A DNA stretch of 57,979 nucleotides from a virus. Shown in pieces: positions 7,728 through 15,491 of this stretch. The stretch is from positions 1 to 57,979 of the IMG/VR virus record IMGVR_UViG_3300029988_000010, one strand, 5' to 3'. The notes below the pieces were generated by a model. It saw nothing but the letters and a program-made list of their open reading frames with translations, had not been told where the DNA came from and did not search any database. The translations under genes were made by a program, and so were the position numbers. Within the stretch, counting starts at the first letter, position 1. The number at the start of each line of letters is the position of its first letter.

Positions 7728-8024
7728 TTAGGGTTGACGGGGTTGAACGGTGAGGCTTGCATTGGGGCTGTGCGCCCGGTCGATGATCGCGACGCTGCCG
7801 TGTTCCGGCAGCACCGCGCAGAACGACGCCGAAGCGCCGATGGTGACCTGGCCGCAGCCGGCGGCCAGGCCGAGGGAGGCCGAGCGGATGCCGGTCGCGT
7901 CGGCCTGTTTCTCGATGTGGACGACGCCCACGCCGACGTAGAGGTAGCTGTGGCCGCCGATCGGGAGGCCGGCGCAGCCTGAGAGCAGGAGGCAGCCGGC
8001 GAGAGCAGGCGAGCGGGTGATCAC
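7728..8024 (-). CDS. Second putative lipoprotein (o-spanin-like position)
   Basis: 98 residues from a GTG start (8022-8024) that overlaps the previous stop. The short leader VITRSPALAGCLLLSGCAGL carries a lipobox (LLSGC). The mature part contains GHSYLYVGVGVVHIEKQA and two further Cys. Position among holin, endolysin and membrane proteins makes an outer-membrane spanin possible, but it is longer than most Rz1 proteins and not Pro-rich. Confidence 0.55.
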   Translation of the reverse strand: MITRSPALAGCLLLSGCAGLPIGGHSYLYVGVGVVHIEKQADATGIRSASLGLAAGCGQVTIGASASFCAVLPEHGSVAIIDRAHSPNASLTVQPRQP

Positions 8025-8230
8025 CGCGATCCGCGCCTGCCGCAGCACGACGCGTCGGGCTCGGGAATCGAAATGCTGATCAGCATTCCGCGAGCCTGTT
8101 TCTCGGCTATCTCCCGCATGCGCTTGGCGTACCGAGCGCACTGGCAATCAGGCCTGCAAAACGGCCTGTCGTCCGGCCGCGTGGCGCGAAGGCGACGCTG
8201 CCTGGCATCGAGGACGATCTGAGAAGTCAT
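8021..8230 (-). CDS. Small Arg/Cys-rich protein
   Basis: 69 residues starting MTSQIVLDARQRRLRATRP, with CRPDCQCARY near the middle and CC near the end. ATGA overlap with the gene before it, and a 3-base overlap with the GTG of the lipoprotein gene after it. Possibly a small metal-binding protein. Family not recognised. Confidence 0.5.
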   Translation of the reverse strand: MTSQIVLDARQRRLRATRPDDRPFCRPDCQCARYAKRMREIAEKQARGMLISISIPEPDASCCGRRGSR

Positions 8231-8694
8231 GTCCCGACCTTCGGACCTTCGCGGCCGTCCATTTCGTACCAGGTGAACTCGCCATCCTCGCCGACCGGGA
8301 AGTGAGCGCCGCACGTGGTGCAGAAGGTGCCGCTGTAGAAGAAGGGGTCGCGGGCATACGTCGCCGCGATCTCGCGGCTCATGGTCGTGATCTTGCCGCA
8401 GGCCTGATGGCGATAGGCGTCGCGGAACGGTCGCACGAAGCCCTTGGACCGTTCGGACTCTGAGAGAACGACGTAGTCTTTCTGTTGACCGTTCGGCTTC
8501 AGCTCGCGGTGATCGTCGGTCACGGGTCCGCCGCCCGCCAGTTCGACCGCGTGACGGTCGACCGGGATGGCTTCAGCCTTCCTCCGCGCATCCTCCCGGT
8601 CGCGCTCACGCTGGGCGCCCGCTTGGCGACGCAGGCTCGCCGCATCCTCTTCAAGGCGCGACGCTTCGGCATCTAGGTCGGCTGCTGATCGCAT
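8227..8694 (-). CDS. Hypothetical protein with coiled coil and zinc-knuckle-like Cys
   Basis: 155 residues from ATG at 8692-8694. Residues 1-45 form a charged helix (DLDAEASRLEEDAASLRRQA), followed by a globular part with HQACGK and later FCTTCGAHF, which could hold a metal. It ends in an ATGA overlap with the next gene and starts 2 bases after the previous stop. Function unknown. Confidence 0.55.
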   Translation of the reverse strand: MRSAADLDAEASRLEEDAASLRRQAGAQRERDREDARRKAEAIPVDRHAVELAGGGPVTDDHRELKPNGQQKDYVVLSESERSKGFVRPFRDAYRHQACGKITTMSREIAATYARDPFFYSGTFCTTCGAHFPVGEDGEFTWYEMDGREGPKVGT

Positions 8695-8696
8695 GG

Positions 8697-9044
8697 TCAG
8701 TCTTTCTTCCTGGTCTCGAAAATGAAGGCGCTCTGGTCGGCGCTGACGGCCATCGACATCAGCCACGCGCCATTGGCGTCGATCTCGGATACTGGGACCT
8801 CGGCTCTGCCGCCCGCGCGGTTCACGAGCACGATCAGCAGCTGCGTGCGCATGCCGTCGAGAAGGTCGGTGAGAACGTGGTTAGGGTCGGCATATTGGGT
8901 CTTGAGGGCCGTCTGGGCGTGGACGTTCGCGCCCTCGAGCGCGGCCAGATCGTTCAGGCACGCCTCGCAAAAGGTCGGGCCGCCGCACCGGGCCTTGTAG
9001 CCGTCGGCGCGGGGATAGACATGGCCATGGCCGGTGAGGTTCAT
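8697..9044 (-). CDS. Small hypothetical protein
   Basis: 115 residues (MNLTGHGHVYPRADGYKARC...). The N-terminus holds CGG and CEAC, a possible metal site; the C-terminal half is mixed alpha/beta. Its start overlaps the stop of the PLD-like gene by ATGA. Family not recognised. Confidence 0.55.
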   Translation of the reverse strand: MNLTGHGHVYPRADGYKARCGGPTFCEACLNDLAALEGANVHAQTALKTQYADPNHVLTDLLDGMRTQLLIVLVNRAGGRAEVPVSEIDANGAWLMSMAVSADQSAFIFETRKKD

Positions 9045-9703
9045 GCCGCCCTCGCCTTGGCCTGCGCCTGGGCGATCTGGTGTTCGATGATCAGCTCGGC
9101 CTGGAACTTGGTGACCGTGCTGCGATCGAGGATCACCGACAGGGTGTTGTTCTGGGCCTTGTAGCCGACCCCGCCGGCCGCCGTGGCGCCGGTGATGAAG
9201 GTTCCCTCGCCGTCGGTCGACCAGTTGGTCGAGCCCTCGCTGGCGACGCGGCCGTCGGCGACGAAGCCCTTGGTGTGGCTGATCGAATGGGTCTTGGACT
9301 GGCCGATGACGAAATGGGTGTTGAAGGCCGCCAGGTTCCGCGCCGCGTCGGCGGCGAGCAGCGCCTTTTCATGCGTCCCGCCGGCCTGGCTGAGGTCCAG
9401 GGTGATCAGCATGAGGATGTTGGGGTTGACGGTGTGGGCCATCAGGATGTCGTTCAACTCCGGATCGTCAAAGCCGAACATGTTGAGGAAAAGGCTGGTG
9501 GTCACCCGGCTGAGCAGGTGCTTGAGGATGTCGTGCACATCGTCCCGGCCGACATAGAACAGCACCACGTCGGCGCTGGCGTCCGGCGCGAAGGCCTTCT
9601 CCGGCGTGTATTGCGCCAGATCCTGCAGGGTGAAGGCCTGCAGGGTCGCGGTCGGGTCGGCGATGGCGTTGGACGCGGATAGCGCGACGGCGGTATCGGT
9701 CAT
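9041..9703 (-). CDS. Phospholipase D-like (single HKD) protein
   Basis: 220 residues from ATG at 9701-9703. The HKD signature is present once: HTKGFVADGRV followed by GSTN, matching HxKx4D...GSxN. Single-HKD proteins act as dimers (for example Nuc-type nucleases) and may cleave nucleic acid or phospholipid. No signal peptide is seen. It lies between endolysin and small lysis-region genes, with a two-stem hairpin 20 bases upstream of its start, so envelope lipid or released host DNA are both possible targets. Confidence 0.75.
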   Translation of the reverse strand: MTDTAVALSASNAIADPTATLQAFTLQDLAQYTPEKAFAPDASADVVLFYVGRDDVHDILKHLLSRVTTSLFLNMFGFDDPELNDILMAHTVNPNILMLITLDLSQAGGTHEKALLAADAARNLAAFNTHFVIGQSKTHSISHTKGFVADGRVASEGSTNWSTDGEGTFITGATAAGGVGYKAQNNTLSVILDRSTVTKFQAELIIEHQIAQAQAKARAA

Positions 9704-9723
9704 GGATAACCCCATAGACAGGG

Positions 9724-9770
9724 CCCAAGGCCTCAAGCACCCCGGCGAAGGCCGGGGGATAGGCCTTGGG
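9724..9770. repeat. Two-stem hairpin element A1
   Basis: Outer stem CCCAAGGCCT (9724-9733) pairs with AGGCCTTGGG (9761-9770). Between them lie CAAGCA, an inner stem CCCCGGC/GCCGGGG closed by GAAG, and GAT. It is followed by ACAAAAATG on the plus strand. It lies upstream of the PLD-like gene on the transcribed strand. The inner stem differs completely from other copies but stays paired. Confidence 0.85.
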
Positions 9771-9785
9771 ACAAAAATGTAAGGG

Positions 9786-10403
9786 CTAAACCCAGATCAG
9801 TTTTGCGGCCTTCAGCGCGGCCTTGCGGGCCGCGAGGTCGGTCAGGCCGCCGTTGACGGCGCGGGTGACGGCGACGACGTCGTCGGCGTCGGCCAGGGCG
9901 TTGCAGGCCTTGGCCAGCCAGAAATGCGCGGCGTCGGACGCGGCTACCGCCATCGAGGACGCGAGCTGATCGGGGTCGGCGAGCAGGTCGATGCCGGTGA
10001 AGACTTTTGCCTGGGCGTACCCCCCGCGAAAGGTGCGCATCAGGAAGCCGCGCCCGCGAAACCGCCAGCCGTCGCCGGTCCCGCTGCCGCCGTTGCCGTT
10101 GCGCCCGGCATAGACCAGGTTGGCCAGGGCCTGCGGATTGTGCGCGTAGGGTTGGGCGATGGCCTTGCTGAGGAAGCGGCCGGGCCAGACGCGAAGGATG
10201 TCGGCGACGCTGTAGTCCAGGTTCTCCTCGAACCGGGTGAAGCCCTCGCACTCGACGAACATCTGCGCCATCCAGTGCGCCACACGCAGCGGGGTGTCGA
10301 TCTCGCAGGCCGCCGCCTCGGGCGCGAGCACGCCGGCGAGCGTCGCCGCGTCGCAACGCGGCGCGAAAGCGGCGACGGACGCGGCGGTGATGACGGCGGT
10401 CAT
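9786..10403 (-). CDS. Endolysin, GH19 chitinase-like muramidase
   Basis: 205 residues starting MTAVITAASVAAFAPRCDAA. The GH19 pattern is clear: FVECEGFTRFEENLDYS (catalytic Glu region), YAGRNGNGGSGTGDGWRFRG, and VNGGLTDLAAR near the end. Phage GH19 enzymes cleave the glycan backbone of peptidoglycan. No signal peptide, so export needs the holin-like protein encoded directly before it. The start overlaps the holin stop by ATGA. Confidence 0.88.
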   Translation of the reverse strand: MTAVITAASVAAFAPRCDAATLAGVLAPEAAACEIDTPLRVAHWMAQMFVECEGFTRFEENLDYSVADILRVWPGRFLSKAIAQPYAHNPQALANLVYAGRNGNGGSGTGDGWRFRGRGFLMRTFRGGYAQAKVFTGIDLLADPDQLASSMAVAASDAAHFWLAKACNALADADDVVAVTRAVNGGLTDLAARKAALKAAKLIWV

Positions 10404-10633
10404 TTGCTGGACGCACCCCGATCGATGATGGCGAACAGGCCAACAATCACTGGGCCGCTCAGGGTCGATATGTCGGCGACCGAAACGCCGCAACCGAGCG
10501 CGACGAGGTCGCCGACGGCGACGATGGCGATGCCATAGAGACAGAGCTTGTTGATCTCGATTGGAACCCAACGCGGTTTGGGCGCGGGCGCCGGGGTCGC
10601 GTCAATGGGCGCCGTGGGAGGCGTCGTCGGCAT
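10400..10633 (-). CDS. Holin-like membrane protein
   Basis: 77 residues. A Pro-rich N-terminus is followed by two hydrophobic stretches (LCLYGIAIVAVGDLVALG and ISTLSGPVIVGLFAII) with a short polar turn between, and a small charged tail. Two transmembrane helices and coupling to the endolysin fit a class II holin. Confidence 0.75.
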   Translation of the reverse strand: MPTTPPTAPIDATPAPAPKPRWVPIEINKLCLYGIAIVAVGDLVALGCGVSVADISTLSGPVIVGLFAIIDRGASSK

Positions 10634-10653
10634 GATTATCTCCGGGGTTAGAC

Positions 10654-10668
10654 GCGCACGCCGTGCGC
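10654..10668. repeat. GCGCACGSCGTGCGC palindrome, copy 2 of 9
   Basis: The 15-bp palindrome lies in the 48-bp gap between the tail tip gene and the holin gene. No CAAGCA arm is attached here. Confidence 0.85.
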
Positions 10669-10681
10669 GAGGGTCACGGCG

Positions 10682-13600
10682 TCAGGCGCGCGCGGTGATG
10701 GTGATCTGGCCGTTGCTGCCGCCGTTGACGGCGATGGTCCCAGCGGCGCCGGTCGTATTGGTCGTGCCGCCCGTGGCCGTGCCGCCGGCGCCCGCCGCCG
10801 AGTTCGTCCCGCCGCCGCCGCCGTTGGCGGTCATCGCGGGGCTGGTGACGGTGGACGCGCCGCCGGCGGTCGCGGCGCCAATGCTTTCGTTGGTTCCGCG
10901 CACGCCCAGGCTCCAGGAAATGACGGTCGTGCCCGGCGTGACGGACAGGCCGGCATAGGTCGCGCTGCCGCCCTGGCCGCCGTCGTGGATGCTATAGGTG
11001 GTGCCGTGGATGAATTCATAGTAACAGCCGCCGTCGGCGCCGCTCAGGACGATGTCGACATGGGTATAGGAGCCGCCGGGCAGCGTGATGCTGCCGGAGC
11101 CGCCCGTGCGCGTCGCCGTAATCACGTCGCCCGGAACCGTCGATCCCGGCGCCGAAACGCTCCCGACCGTCTGGTTGGTGGCGATCACGGTGATCGAGCC
11201 GATCACCCCGTTGACCTGGTATGCCACGCCGACGTCATAGGTTTGCGCCGGGGAGACGGCGGTGATGTCGTAGGACGTGGTGGAGATCGGGTGCAGCCCG
11301 GCGGATGTCCACGCCATCCCGCCTGACACGCGATAGAAAAACGCCACGCCGGTCGCCGAGGGATTGTCCGACGCGCCGGTGATGATCAGCGCGGGGATCG
11401 ACTGCGAGGCGTTCGAGAGCGTGCCGCCGACAGCCGTCCAGGCGCTCCCGCTCGGCGCGGCGGCGCCGAGGGCGGCGGGCGTCATCGTATAGGGGTTGCA
11501 GCTGGCCAGGTCCTGGGCCGCCCGGCCCCACAGGTTGACGCTCTGGAACTTGACATAGACCGTCTGGCCGGCGGTCGGGGCGAGGTAGGGAAACTGGAAG
11601 ATCGCGTCGTCAAGCCGCACGAACGGCGCGCCAACGCTGTGGGCCGCGATCGGCGTATTCTGGAAGCCCCGCCGGATATAGGTCCCGAGCGAATAGCGGC
11701 CAGGATTGGTCAGGGTCGCGGCTTCGTAGCCGATCAGCTCCTGGTCGATCAGGCACAGGGTGCCCCCGTTGTCGACGGTCGCCAGCGAGGCGCCGGCCAG
11801 CTCGCCGCCGCTGGCGCCCAGGTCGACCCCCAGCGTGTGGCTCGTGTCCGGGTCCGTGGCGGTCGCAAGGCTGGTCGTCGCCGCGCCGAAGCGCCCGGGC
11901 GTGTTGATCGTGCCCACCTGCTGGTAGCTGGAACCGTCGACGCTGGTCCAGACGATGCAGCCGCCCCAGTAGGGACCGCCCGACACAGCCGCCCACACCT
12001 CGCCCTGCTGACCGGCCGTCAGCACCGACGGCGGGTTGAACAGGAGCGGCCCGGCGACGGCGCCCTGCGTGGCGGCGTAGTCGCCGATCGCGACACCCTG
12101 GACCAGTTGCGGCTGCGAGATGTAGAGCGCGTTCTCGCCGCTCGCGGTCCAGCTGTGCGCGCCGGCGTCGGACAGCACATCGACCGTCGCATAGAGGGCG
12201 GTCGCGGTCGGGACCTCGACGGTGATCGAAACAAGCCAGATGCCGCTGACCAGGCTTTCCACCATGGTCGCCGACAGGACGTAGGCGGAGCCTAGCACGG
12301 TGCCGGGCGTGAGGATCACGCCGGCGTTGAGATCGACCTCGATATAGCCGCCGTTGACGGCGCCGCTATCGGCCAGCGTGACCCGGGCGTTCTTGCGGAC
12401 ATCCTTCTGCAGGCAGACCCGGAAGGTGTAGTTCAATCCTTCGAAGCTGGCGATCGACTGGCTCAGGCCATGCACGCCCGCGCCGGCCGTCGCGACGATG
12501 GTCGATGCCAGCGACAGGCCGAACTGGTCGGTCGTGGAATTGGCGGTGATCGAGGCGTTGGTCTTGGTCCAGGCCGCGTTCGCCGGGCTGTCGGACCAGA
12601 GCAGCAGGTTGGCCTCGACACTGCCCGGGTCGACCAGCTGGTTGGCCAGATAGCCGGTTCCGGTCTGCATGCTGAACAGCGGCGTATTGCCGATGCCGGC
12701 CAGATAATCCTCGCAGATGAAGCTCAGGCCGTACTTCTCGTCCTCGTCGATCTGGACGATCCGCACCGGATAACCATCGAGCCCGAGTCCGGGGTCGGTG
12801 AGTTCGACCAGGTCGCCCGGCTCCAGCAGCGCATACATCCAGCCGAGCTTGAATTTGTACTGGGCCCGGACATAGAGGGTTCGCTGCAGGTAGAGCTGCG
12901 CCGCGATCGCCGCGACGTCGGGATCGCAGATCACATGGACCGTGGTCGGGTCCTGCCGGCGTTCGCCATATTGGTCGACGTTCGCGGCGTCCGAGGCCAG
13001 GGCGATGGCCATGTTGTACTGATTTGTGCGGTCCAGATATTCGAGCTGGACGACGTTATAGGCGTCGGTCTGGTCCTCGATGTCGACCTCGAGCACCGGC
13101 GCGCCGGGACTGTCCTGCACAAAGTCGTCGTCGAGCGCATAGACCGCCGCGCTCGGCGGGGTGTAGGTCTTGCCGTTGCCGGTGAGCGGCGTGTCGCCGT
13201 AGGGGATGAACTTCAGCAGGCCTTCCGACCAGACGCAGGTCGAGTTGGTGGCCAGCAGCACCTCGGTCAGAAAGTCCGACGCGCTGCGCTCCTGGTCGAT
13301 CAACGGCGACAGCACCAGGCCGGCGGCGAGGCAATAGTCCTGATACTGGGCCATCGACCCGAGCAGCCCGCTGGACGGCCACAGCGGCACGCCCGTGCGC
13401 GCGTTCTGCAAAAAGTCGGCGACGACCAGCGAGGGATCGACGTCATAGGCCCCGGACGAGGTCGCGATCGGGCCGTAGCCCGTGGTGCGGATGACCTCGA
13501 AACTGTGGTTCGGCGGCGCCGCGTCGCCATCGAGGGCGTAGTTGGAGGCGTAGACGATCGCCAGGCCCGAATAGCCGATGGCGTGGTCGGGGTGGGCGGC

Positions 13601-14035
13601 GGTCAGATAGGTCCAGACCGCCTGGCCGACGTCGCCGGTGTTCATGTTCAGCTTGGCCTGGCTCAGCGCATAGGTCGCGCCGTGGGGGCCGCTCAGGCCG
13701 CCGCCGGTCGTGGGAATGCCCTGGCCGCTCGTCGGGCCGCCGCCGTTGGTGTAGATGTTGGCGTCGACATAGACCACGTCGATGCCGTCGATCGGCCCCT
13801 CGCACACCGCCATGATGATGGTGGCGGAATAGCTGTAGCCGGTTGTCGCGCCGCCGCCCTTGCCGCCGCCCTTGCCGCCGTTCTGGGCCTTGGACGTGAA
13901 GTCCAGATAGTCCATCAGGTTGCAGGCGCAGCGGAAGGTGCCCCAGCCGAGCGGGATCTGCAGGCCCATTGACGAGGTCTGGACCTGGACGCCGGCGTAG
14001 CGGGTGATCGCGTTCGAGGCTGTCCTACCGGCCAT
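10682..14035 (-). CDS. Tail tip / host specificity protein (GTA ORFG15-like position)
   Basis: 1117 residues from MAGRTASNAITRYAGVQVQT. The N-terminal 470 residues resemble TipJ/J-type baseplate hub proteins (ending with segments on line profiles such as LLEPGDLVELTDPGLGLDGY). Residues ~480-660 hold a jelly-roll-like module beginning NLLLWSDSPANAAWTKTN, also seen in the DUF2460 protein encoded at 15492-16718. Fibronectin-like segments follow, and the last ~130 residues are very Gly-rich, as in receptor-binding tips. It follows NlpC/P60, so it should sit at the tail tip. Two hairpin elements lie just upstream. Confidence 0.85.
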   Translation of the reverse strand: MAGRTASNAITRYAGVQVQTSSMGLQIPLGWGTFRCACNLMDYLDFTSKAQNGGKGGGKGGGATTGYSYSATIIMAVCEGPIDGIDVVYVDANIYTNGGGPTSGQGIPTTGGGLSGPHGATYALSQAKLNMNTGDVGQAVWTYLTAAHPDHAIGYSGLAIVYASNYALDGDAAPPNHSFEVIRTTGYGPIATSSGAYDVDPSLVVADFLQNARTGVPLWPSSGLLGSMAQYQDYCLAAGLVLSPLIDQERSASDFLTEVLLATNSTCVWSEGLLKFIPYGDTPLTGNGKTYTPPSAAVYALDDDFVQDSPGAPVLEVDIEDQTDAYNVVQLEYLDRTNQYNMAIALASDAANVDQYGERRQDPTTVHVICDPDVAAIAAQLYLQRTLYVRAQYKFKLGWMYALLEPGDLVELTDPGLGLDGYPVRIVQIDEDEKYGLSFICEDYLAGIGNTPLFSMQTGTGYLANQLVDPGSVEANLLLWSDSPANAAWTKTNASITANSTTDQFGLSLASTIVATAGAGVHGLSQSIASFEGLNYTFRVCLQKDVRKNARVTLADSGAVNGGYIEVDLNAGVILTPGTVLGSAYVLSATMVESLVSGIWLVSITVEVPTATALYATVDVLSDAGAHSWTASGENALYISQPQLVQGVAIGDYAATQGAVAGPLLFNPPSVLTAGQQGEVWAAVSGGPYWGGCIVWTSVDGSSYQQVGTINTPGRFGAATTSLATATDPDTSHTLGVDLGASGGELAGASLATVDNGGTLCLIDQELIGYEAATLTNPGRYSLGTYIRRGFQNTPIAAHSVGAPFVRLDDAIFQFPYLAPTAGQTVYVKFQSVNLWGRAAQDLASCNPYTMTPAALGAAAPSGSAWTAVGGTLSNASQSIPALIITGASDNPSATGVAFFYRVSGGMAWTSAGLHPISTTSYDITAVSPAQTYDVGVAYQVNGVIGSITVIATNQTVGSVSAPGSTVPGDVITATRTGGSGSITLPGGSYTHVDIVLSGADGGCYYEFIHGTTYSIHDGGQGGSATYAGLSVTPGTTVISWSLGVRGTNESIGAATAGGASTVTSPAMTANGGGGGTNSAAGAGGTATGGTTNTTGAAGTIAVNGGSNGQITITARA

Positions 14036-14059
14036 GGAGAAGCCCACCATAGACAGGGG

Positions 14060-14095
14060 CCCAGGCCCTCAAGTAGCGAAGCGGTAGGGCCTGGG
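14060..14095. repeat. Two-stem hairpin element A2
   Basis: Outer stem CCCAGGCCCT (14060-14069) / AGGGCCTGGG (14086-14095), internal CAAGTA, mini-hairpin GCGAAGC, then GGT. It lies 24 bases upstream of the tip protein start and shares the flank ACAAAAA with elements A1 and A3. Confidence 0.9.
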
Positions 14096-14110
14096 ACAAA
14101 AACACAGGGG

Positions 14111-14146
14111 CCCAAGGCCTCAAGCAGCGAAGCGGTAGGCCTTGGG
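14111..14146. repeat. Two-stem hairpin element A3
   Basis: Outer stem CCCAAGGCCT (14111-14120) / AGGCCTTGGG (14137-14146), internal CAAGCA, GCGAAGC, GGT. It is a near-tandem neighbour of A2, but the outer stem differs at paired positions, so the duplex is kept by compensatory change. Confidence 0.9.
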
Positions 14147-14158
14147 ACAAAAATGAGA

Positions 14159-14605
14159 TCACGAGGCCTTGGCCCAAAAGCTAAAATACATCCGCTCGCG
14201 GGCTTTCAGGCCCACGTCGCCATCGAGATCGCCCAGGATCACCGCGCCGTCGGGGCGGCTCGCGTGGACGATCTGCGGCCACGTCGTGACGATGGCGCCA
14301 TGGCTGAAGGCGCGGCCGAAGCGGAACAGCACCACGTCGCCGGGTTGAACCTGGTCGCGGGTGATCTCGCCGGCGAGCCTGCGGATGATCGCCAGGTAGC
14401 GCTCGACCTCGCGGTGCAGGTGCCAGTCTGGCGGATAGTCGCCGGTGTCGAATGGGGGCACCAGGCCGACATTCTCATAGATGGCCAGCACCAGCTGGGC
14501 GCAGTCGACGCCGATCCGCTTCAGCTTGGCGCGATGATGATAGGGCGTGCGCAGCCATGTGATGGCCTCGGCGACGACGGCCGCTCTACCCTCAGCCTCG
14601 GTCAT
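14159..14605 (-). CDS. NlpC/P60 family tail peptidase (GTA ORFG14-like)
   Basis: 148 residues from ATG at 14603-14605. The NlpC/P60 Cys is in IGVDCAQLV and the His in FSHGAIVTTWPQIVHA, with PGDVVLF between them. In GTA-like tails this protein lies between DUF2163 and the tip protein, and is thought to open peptidoglycan at entry. The start overlaps the DUF2163 stop by one base (TGATG). Confidence 0.88.
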   Translation of the reverse strand: MTEAEGRAAVVAEAITWLRTPYHHRAKLKRIGVDCAQLVLAIYENVGLVPPFDTGDYPPDWHLHREVERYLAIIRRLAGEITRDQVQPGDVVLFRFGRAFSHGAIVTTWPQIVHASRPDGAVILGDLDGDVGLKARERMYFSFWAKAS

Positions 14606-15489
14606 CAGACGCCGTTCCCCGTGATCGCGGGCGGCGTGAACGGCTGGCCGCGGAAGTGGATCAGGTTCGATTGCGCCGAGCAGTCGGCCATGGTCAGCAG
14701 GCAGCCGCGCGCGGCGGTGAAGGTGTCGCCGCTCGCGGGCGCATAGGGCAGCGGGAACGCCACCGACATCGCACCCGAAGCGTGGGCGTAGGCCTGCACG
14801 GCCCGGCTGACACCCTCGTTGGCGCCCGAGGTGAAGGTGATCACCCCCTTGGTGAAATAGCCGTCGGCCTCGGTCAGGTTGGTGTTGAAGGCGGTCTTGG
14901 TCGCCCCGGTCGCGACCACGCCGCTGACCGGCGACGCAGTCAGCCCGCAGTCGGCGTCGTAGTGCGTGTTGAGACACCCTGCCTGGAACACGTCCGGGCC
15001 CATGTTGACGTTCAACAGGACCGTCCAGGCCGACACTGTCATCGTGAACTTGGCCCGGGAGATATCCTTCAGCTGCGTCACCCGGCCGGAGAAGGCGATG
15101 GTCGCCCCGACGATGGTGTAGGGAAAGGACCAGTTGGCCAGGAAGCCGCGATAGAGGATCACCGTGGCGCCATCGAAGCCGCGGCCCTGGGCGAAGGGGA
15201 TCAACGGCGCACCATTGATCAGGTCATCCACCGTGGCCGAGATATTGACGTCGAGCGTCGCGACTTCCAGCCCGAGCTTGGTGGTGATCTTGCCGCGATC
15301 GATCCCTGGACCGGCCAGATAGGTGTGGCCGTTGAAGGTCAGCGGCGTGTTGATCCCGGCGCCATGCCAGTAGATCGTCGTGCCGCCATTCAGCTTGATC
15401 GCCCACAAGTCGACCATCTGGAAGTCGACGCCGCTGTCGAGCAGCGCCAGCGTCGCGCCGGAGATCCCGTTATCGATGGGCGTCTTCAT
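14605..15489 (-). CDS. DUF2163 baseplate hub protein (GTA ORFG13-like)
   Basis: 294 residues starting MKTPIDNGISGATLALLDSG. It shows the DUF2163 layout: an N-terminal beta-rich half (LWAIKLNGGTTIYWHGAG) and a C-terminal half with conserved Cys (FQAGCLNTHYDADCG and later RGCLLTMADCSAQS). GTA gp13 homologues build the baseplate hub and bind an iron-sulphur cluster through four Cys; the four Cys seen here agree with that. It starts 2 bases after the DUF2460 gene. Confidence 0.88.
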   Translation of the reverse strand: MKTPIDNGISGATLALLDSGVDFQMVDLWAIKLNGGTTIYWHGAGINTPLTFNGHTYLAGPGIDRGKITTKLGLEVATLDVNISATVDDLINGAPLIPFAQGRGFDGATVILYRGFLANWSFPYTIVGATIAFSGRVTQLKDISRAKFTMTVSAWTVLLNVNMGPDVFQAGCLNTHYDADCGLTASPVSGVVATGATKTAFNTNLTEADGYFTKGVITFTSGANEGVSRAVQAYAHASGAMSVAFPLPYAPASGDTFTAARGCLLTMADCSAQSNLIHFRGQPFTPPAITGNGV

Positions 15490-15491
15490 GA

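Noticed and set aside
9724-9770. Hairpin elements as rho-independent terminators
   Set aside because: On the transcribed minus strand the T-run comes before, not after, the stem, and copies occur in both orientations upstream of start codons.
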